Source: Panax quinquefolius
Taxonomy: Eukaryota; Streptophyta; Magnoliopsida; Apiales; Araliaceae
DNA: 64,000 bases
Reading direction: 5' to 3'
Assembly: GCA_020205615.1 (NCBI GenBank)
Contig: CM035167.1
Location: 28,781,130 to 28,845,129 of the forward strand
Numbering within the stretch: position 1 is the stretch's first letter; every line of letters starts with the position of its first letter. The notes beneath the pieces were generated by a model that was given only the letters and a program-made list of their open reading frames with translations, had not been told where the DNA came from and did no database searches. Below, piece after piece: positions 58,687-64,000 of the stretch. The translations under genes were made by a program, and so were the position numbers.

Positions 58687-61600
58687 TGTAAGACCCCGAA
58701 TTTTATGAAATAAAAGTATTCAATTTTCTATTTAGTAAATGGTTAAATTGATAAAAAGTTAAAGTTAAGGGTGATATATGATTTTTTTTTCAAAATACAT
58801 GAAGTGGTTATAAAATATTCATTGTTGTCGGGAATATTCGTTTAGTCGTGGAATATTCTTTACGTAGGGGAATATTAAATGCGGCCAGTAGCGATTATTT
58901 ATGGGCCCATAATGAGAATAAGCTGTCGGATGAAGAAAATGACAAATTTGAGTTTTTATAAATAACGGCGTAGTTATTACAGATTAACCTTTGTTGGAAT
59001 ACCGGTGGTTAAAATACGATGTCTGGCGTAGTTGCTTGCGATAGCACATGGTATTGCCGCGATATTTTTTCAATTATTGATTCTTACGTAAGAAGGCACT
59101 ACTCAATAATTATTACGATAATTCTTATTCGATATTTTATTTTATTGATTCGATAATTCTTTGCGTTGATATTTTATATTATTGTTGTTTGATAATTGTC
59201 CTTTGCATGATATCTCCATTATCGGATCAATAATTCATATTATTTGAATAATATTATTAGATAGCATTATTGGTAATGTCTAGAAAGTTACATCGAGGAG
59301 AGGTTTGGTCACCTAATTGCTTGGCGCCGATAAGGAGAAATCCTTATCGGAAAGCCCCTCTTTCACAGGAAGCTGCTGGTTGTCATTATTGTGATTACGT
59401 AATATTATTTGTGAATAATTAATTATTGATTTATATGATAAGGAAATATTTATTTGATGTGGATATAAATGATGGATTTATTTATGTGGTTATAAATGAA
59501 AGAATTAATGTTGAGGTGTTTTATCGGTATTTTGTCGGATTTGAGGTATTAAAAGATCAAATCGGTGTTCTTCTGACTTTATTGTGTGAGTTATAATTTT
59601 AAATCGTAGTTGGATCGTTGTGATTTTTGGATATGTTATACATATATAAGTTGAGTATATGTTCACAAATTTTGAGCAGATTAAAATGAGCGAATGATTT
59701 GTTATGAATTTTAAGAGGTGGTGATTAGGAAATTAGGTTTATAAATGATTTTGGTGGAAAATTCTAGAAATGGGTGGGCCCCACTTTTGGTTGTTGGGGA
59801 AGATGGCTGATTTTTGGTGGGTGGAATAGTAGCGAGTAAAGCCATCGGTGCTTGAGTCAAGTCTGCTTTGGCGTGCTGACATTTTTCTATAAATAGATGG
59901 CTAAGTTAGAATTGAAAATCACACCAGAATTCATAAGTTTTCTCTCTTTTTCTCTCTAGATTATCGAGTGTATTTTGTGAGTATTTAGATATTTGGTGAG
60001 TTGTTATTCATCGGTCTGCAAGTTTCCTTGACGTCATCGTATCGATATCGGTCGAAGTCTTTGCTCTTTTGAGGTAAAGGATAGTAAGGGATATTAAGGG
60101 ATGTTATATTGTTTCATAATGATGTTATTCTTTCAATATCATTATCTTGACATATTGGTATGGATCTTATTGTGGAATTTCTACCTTTTTGAGTCGGGGT
60201 TACTATTCACGTATCTGGCCTTATATTCACATATCACGGCACTTATTCATGTATATGGCTTTATTTACGTATATGACATTATTTACGTATACGATACTAT
60301 GTACGCAATATGAGTCTTATTCTGATTACTATTCATGAGTTACTATTCATGAGTTACTATTCACGAGTTCTTATTCATGAGTTCTTATTCACGAGTTACT
60401 ATTCACGAGTTACTATTCACGGGTACTATTCACGACAAAAATTGGTTTCTTTTTACGACCAAATTATCGTTGATTTATGATTGTTGCTCTTGAAAATAAA
60501 TCGAGTTATTGATCATATTGTTTTTATTATCATATATAACATTTTTATAACCACGATGTTGAATTTCTCTTTGACTTGAGTGTAAAGATGGGTAGATTAT
60601 TGGTATGATCATGACTATGGGTTCTCTTTGGCGATGGTGCGAAGATGAATTGTTATTTGGTATGATCATGACCATTGAATTTATAATTGAATATCTTTAG
60701 CTTAAGTGTAAAGATGAATTGATTAACATGGTTATAATTATTGTTTATATAAATTTGAAATGATTATATATTTCTTTGAGATATTAATATATTTGGCTGT
60801 AGTGCAAATATGAACTATTGATGAATATATTTTTTGGCTGTAGTGCAAAATGATGAATATGTTGATGAATATCTTTGGAATATCTTGTAGTGCAAAGATG
60901 AATTATTGTTGAATATCTTTGGCTTTGATGATTTGTTGATGAATATCTTTGCTGTAAAGATGACTTGTTGATGAATATCTTTGGCCGTAGTGCAAAAATA
61001 AATTTATTAGTATGATTATGAACATGAGCTGTGATTTGGTATAACCATGATCTTTGATGTTAAAGACGGTGATGAAAATTATCTTTGTCTGGATGAGAAA
61101 AGGAATTTAGAACTACAATTACGATTATGAGTTATACATGTGATTGTGGAAAGGAATTGTTGATTGATGTTACAGGGATAAAACATTGTTGGTGGACTTT
61201 TAACATGGAGAAGATAATAGATTTTATGGTCTATTTGACTCTTCTAATGGATTGCTCGTTCGTTCATTTGCAACTATGGTTGAAAAGTTTTATCATCTAC
61301 CATATGTTCTAAATCTACGATTTATTCTTGATGAAGGCTATTGATAATTTAATTATCTTTAGTCATGATATTCTTTCTTGAGCTAGTTGTGCTCACCCTT
61401 TTGCTTCACAATTCCTTTTAGAGTAATAAAAAGTTTATTTGGGTGACGGGGGGATAACGAGGGGAATAGAGCGGTGGTCTATAAATTTGTTGAGGTTCTC
61501 CCTAAATAGTATGAAAATAATTTTATTGAGACTTTAGATAAGTGTGTAAGTATTATATCGTCATTTGATATTTAATTTTGGTGAACCGAATAGGGTGAGG

Positions 61601-62211
61601 TGAACTTCGACTTTGGAAAGGTGTTTTGCCCACTATCATACAAGATGTTTAATGACATACTCTGACCTCGTGTTATCATAAAGGCGAGGGTTGTGCACAT
61701 CCACTTCTTGAGTATATCTACAAGCACTACTATATAATCTTGGTGTTTGTTTGAAGTATAATTCTCGATTAGAGGCGAGTGGAGATAATGATATATCGAG
61801 AGAAGACTCACCATTGGAAAGAATATGATAGTAATCTTCTCGTTTTTCTTTGGAGTCTATTGGGTCAACCGAGGATAATTACGTGGCCGTATGATATCTA
61901 TCATAACCTAGGCAGCGTGGCCTCCATATATACGAAGGTTTCCTTGAGCACTTCCCAAAGATTTTTAATTTAAAAAAGGTTTTGACTATACCTTTATGTA
62001 AGATGTCATGGTGACGTCTTTACCCGAGTTGGTGTCAAGAGTCATAGTTGATATATATATTTGTATCAAAACTCACAACACATATGAGTTGTTGTATTTT
62101 GCACGACAATTGTTGTAATAAAGTTGTAGTTGTTTTACGTACCATGTATTTATGTATTGGGCGATGGAATGGAATGGGTTGGATGGAATGGACTCAAAGC
62201 TATTTTGGGGT
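58687..62211 (+). mobile_element. 3' LTR of element E
   Basis: TGTAAGACCCCGAATTTTAT to TTTTGGGGT, lacking the final TGTCACA. The TATA box is at 59888-59897, the AGGTAAAG word at 60072, the ATTCATGAGTTACT array at 60325-60436 (longer than in the 5' LTR) and the GTAGTGCAAA array at 60783-61003, more worn than in the 5' LTR. Same total length as the 5' LTR despite many small indels. Confidence 0.88.
60325..60436 (+). repeat. ATTCATGAGTTACT array in 3' LTR of E
   Basis: About seven units of TATTCATGAGTTAC or TATTCACGAGTTAC. Two units read TTCTTATTCA, an insertion also seen once in the 5' LTR. Confidence 0.87.
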
Positions 62212-62944
62212 CTAAAACTCGCATGACTCAAATCCGCATCTTGTAACCGATCCTTAAACTTTATATAACATCCCCCATACCGCACACAACTCACACATCA
62301 CATTGGGACTTCCTTTTGCAAAGCAACTTTCATCTATCATCTCTACGGCAAAGGTATGTTTCGCAACTATAATTCATTGAAAGAGGGTAAGCTTATTTAC
62401 ATCTTGAGTCATATTTTCTCCATCTACAATGCCAAATCTCACTACTTTTTATTGTGATTCTATCATATTGTCGGTATGTGAATCACGTTTGATTTTACAT
62501 CACTCTTGGTTGGGATAGCATGTATATGTGGTGCTTGAATACAAGGAAGGAGATTTGATAGAAAACTAGTATGATTCCCAACAAAATAGATATTGCACAC
62601 AAGATGTTCGATAATTTGCTTGACTCAGTGCTCATGGTTAAACAAGCATACACTACCACAACCACACACGTTAAATATCACATGTCCACTATCAACCATG
62701 TAGATCACTATAACGGGATGGGGTGGAATAATATTGTCGTATGCGGGTGATCATATTGCTTTACATGATAAATCTTTTGGGCATCTCGTGTGCTCTTTTA
62801 CAAAGTGTAGAATTTGAATAAGACATGCGTCTAATCGGTACAATTTTACGTATCATGCGGTTATGTGTCATGGGTATGCGTATTCCAACTAAATTTGTGT
62901 CGACTGCATCTAATGGTGAATTCGAATTCCTGCAGAATTTCTCA
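62212..62944 (+). other. Non-coding stretch of element D between E and the downstream ORF
   Basis: No gene is seen. Sequence such as CCCCCATACCGCACACAACT near 62272 reads like a leader ahead of the downstream ORF. Integrase coding that should precede it is absent. Confidence 0.5.
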
Positions 62945-63909
62945 ATGGCATCAAAGCGTCAACGCGGCGACGGTTCAGGAACCGCCTCAGCTCCTTCGAG
63001 ATTTGATAGCCGATGATTTGTCTCCATCGAGGCACAGGAACGCTATAACCGTATGGCTACCTGCTCACTAGTCCCCGAACGTGGTTTGAGACGCGATCAA
63101 TCAATGGATGGGGAAATAGCGATAATGATTGCTGAGCGAAACTGGTTTGCCCTAACCGAACAACCTGACCCGGCAGTGATTACAGTCATGAAAGAATTCT
63201 ATGCCAACGTTCCAGAACACGATCACTATGAAGTATTTGTCAGGGGAAAAACCGTGGAAATCGGAAAAGATGACATAAATGGGTGCTATCACATGGATTT
63301 GGAAGATCTTAACGACGAATATGCCGGTCTTCTGAGTCAAGGTCCAGACTATGAAAGATAATACGTGAGCTTTGTCAACCGGGCACAACATGGACAGTGC
63401 ATGAACGTGGCAGCATGACCTTCCCTCATTCACACCTCAGTCTATATGGAAAGGCGTGGTATGCCTTTATCTGTGCCAAACTCATGCCATGCACACATGT
63501 GAGTCATGTCACCAAAGAGAGGGCGGTACTTCTATATTCCATTATTCAAGGCTTGCAAATAGATGTCGGTCACGTGATCCAGCAGTCCGTTCTCCGAGCA
63601 TCTCGAGGAGGTACCATAGGAGGTTTACCCCATCCATCGTTAATTTGTGTTCTATGTGCCAAGTTTGGGGTGAAATGGAAATCGGATGAGATGATTCAAA
63701 TGCCTATGCCCGTATTGGACCACAAGTTGATCAGCAGGTATAAAGTGTGGACAGGTGGGGCAAATCACCCAAGGGGATTGGGTTTCATAATTCCCCAAGT
63801 TGAAGCTTCTCAAGCTCTACCACCTCAGGCTCCACCTACTTATGGCCCATCTGCAGCAACTCATCATGGTGTGGTTCCCGAAGCTGTCCAGTGGGAAATA
63901 GACGGCTAG
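62945..63909 (+). pseudogene. Putative plant transposon protein ORF (Transposase_32-like), element D
   Basis: ATG at 62945 starts MASKRQRGDGSG. A TGA at 63014 interrupts; the same frame then reads FVSIEAQERYNRMA, ERNWFALTEQPDP, VMKEFYANVPEHD and DDINGCYHMDLEDLNDEYAG to a stop at 63359. After a one-base shift it continues ELCQPGTTWTV, LSLYGKAWYAFICAKLMPCT, KERAVLLYSIIQGLQIDVGH, GGLPHPSLICVLCAKFGVKW and YKVWTGGANHPRGLGFIIP, with a Pro/Gln-rich end and stop at 63907. Function is unknown. It lies downstream of pol, as in J (15268-16083). In some elements this slot holds an env-like gene, but I see no signal peptide or membrane segment. Confidence 0.8.
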
Positions 63910-64000
63910 TTTTACAACATGGAGTCCTAGAATGTATGTTTGTCTGAACATCAAGACGTGATTTTCAAATTCTTAGTTGACCAATTTGCTGCACAGAATG
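63910..64000 (+). other. Tail of element D, runs off the window
   Basis: A short reading (CLSEHQDVIFKFLVDQFAAQ) may continue the previous ORF after its stop, as the equivalent C-terminal part does in J (15519-15268). It is too short to decide. Confidence 0.4.

Larger units (their letters stand above)
54832..62211 (+). mobile_element. Element E: giant-LTR, mini-interior retrotransposon (second copy of C type)
   Basis: LTRs 54832-58356 (3525 bp) and 58687-62211 (3525 bp) flank a 330-bp interior. The 5' flank is GCGCC. The 3' LTR stops at TTTTGGGGT without the TGTCACA end and without a GCGCC copy, so its right border was lost together with adjoining D sequence. Same structure as C, on the opposite strand. 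Confidence 0.9.
40310..64000 (+). mobile_element. Element D: Athila-type Ty3/gypsy retrotransposon, extends past window
   Basis: 5' LTR (40310-41558), Athila-type primer site, gag, protease, RT-RNase H, integrase and, after element E, a plant-transposon-protein ORF. Interrupted by F (in gag) and E (in integrase). Its 3' LTR is beyond the right edge. From protease to the E junction a single reading frame is kept, broken only by point stop codons. This is the best-preserved coding element here. Confidence 0.88.

Noticed and set aside
62945..63909. An env-like gene in element D
   Set aside because: The position fits, but there is no signal peptide, no transmembrane segment and no cleavage site. 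The sequence matches the plant transposon protein family instead.
1..64000. Host genes, tRNA, rRNA or other RNA genes
   Set aside because: Every recognisable protein segment is a transposon protein. Initiator Met-tRNA-like words are primer-binding sites next to LTR ends, not tRNA genes with cloverleaf arms.

Overview
This is plant nuclear DNA, and I see no host gene in it. It is AT-rich. Essentially the whole 64 kb is made of LTR retrotransposons of two Ty3/gypsy lineages, plus one CACTA DNA transposon, stacked inside one another. The plant assignment rests on primer-binding sites matching plant initiator Met-tRNA (TGGTATCAGAGC type) and the Athila-type site (TGGCGCCGTTGCCGGGG), chromodomain-bearing gypsy pol, the plant-specific 'putative plant transposon protein' ORF, a CACTA element and a Stowaway-like MITE. 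I cannot name the species. This looks like a gene-poor heterochromatic block.

Layout, with my own letters for elements. J is an Athila-type element on the minus strand (13250-35612) and is the oldest base visible. G is a chromovirus-type element on the plus strand (1-13249, 5' part outside the window). It sits in J's 3' LTR, and its own 3' LTR is split by a CACTA transposon (6943-13040, 3-bp duplication ATT). A is a second plus-strand chromovirus-type element (16084-32460) inside J. Its 5' LTR holds solo LTR H (17303-20836, duplication GGGTA) and its 3' LTR holds solo LTR B (26680-28996, duplication GATGT). C (35613-40309, minus) interrupts J's 5' LTR. D is an Athila-type element on the plus strand (40310 to beyond 64000) that starts inside C's truncated LTR. 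F (42348-50905, minus) lies in D's gag, and E (54832-62211, plus) lies in D's integrase.

Coding content is only retroelement protein. D is best preserved: gag, protease, a 676-codon open RT-RNase H stretch, integrase and the downstream plant-transposon-protein ORF are recognisable and broken mainly by point stop codons. G, A and F keep recognisable but frameshifted gag, protease, RT, RNase H, integrase and chromodomain segments. J has gag and protease but no visible RT or integrase. C and E are deletion derivatives with LTRs of about 3.5-4 kb around only about 330 bp, which holds little more than the primer-binding site, a leader, the last codons of the chromodomain and the polypurine tract.

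The most notable points are the nested order, which makes testable predictions about sequence outside the window; the twice-seen giant-LTR/mini-interior derivative; tandem arrays inside the LTRs shared across related families; a duplicated polypurine module in G and A; and LTR-to-LTR differences that cluster at CAG/CTG/CCG and CG sites, which may be consensus errors in methylated DNA. All coordinates come from reading by eye, so domain borders in decayed parts are approximate, while LTR ends with duplications are exact to the base.
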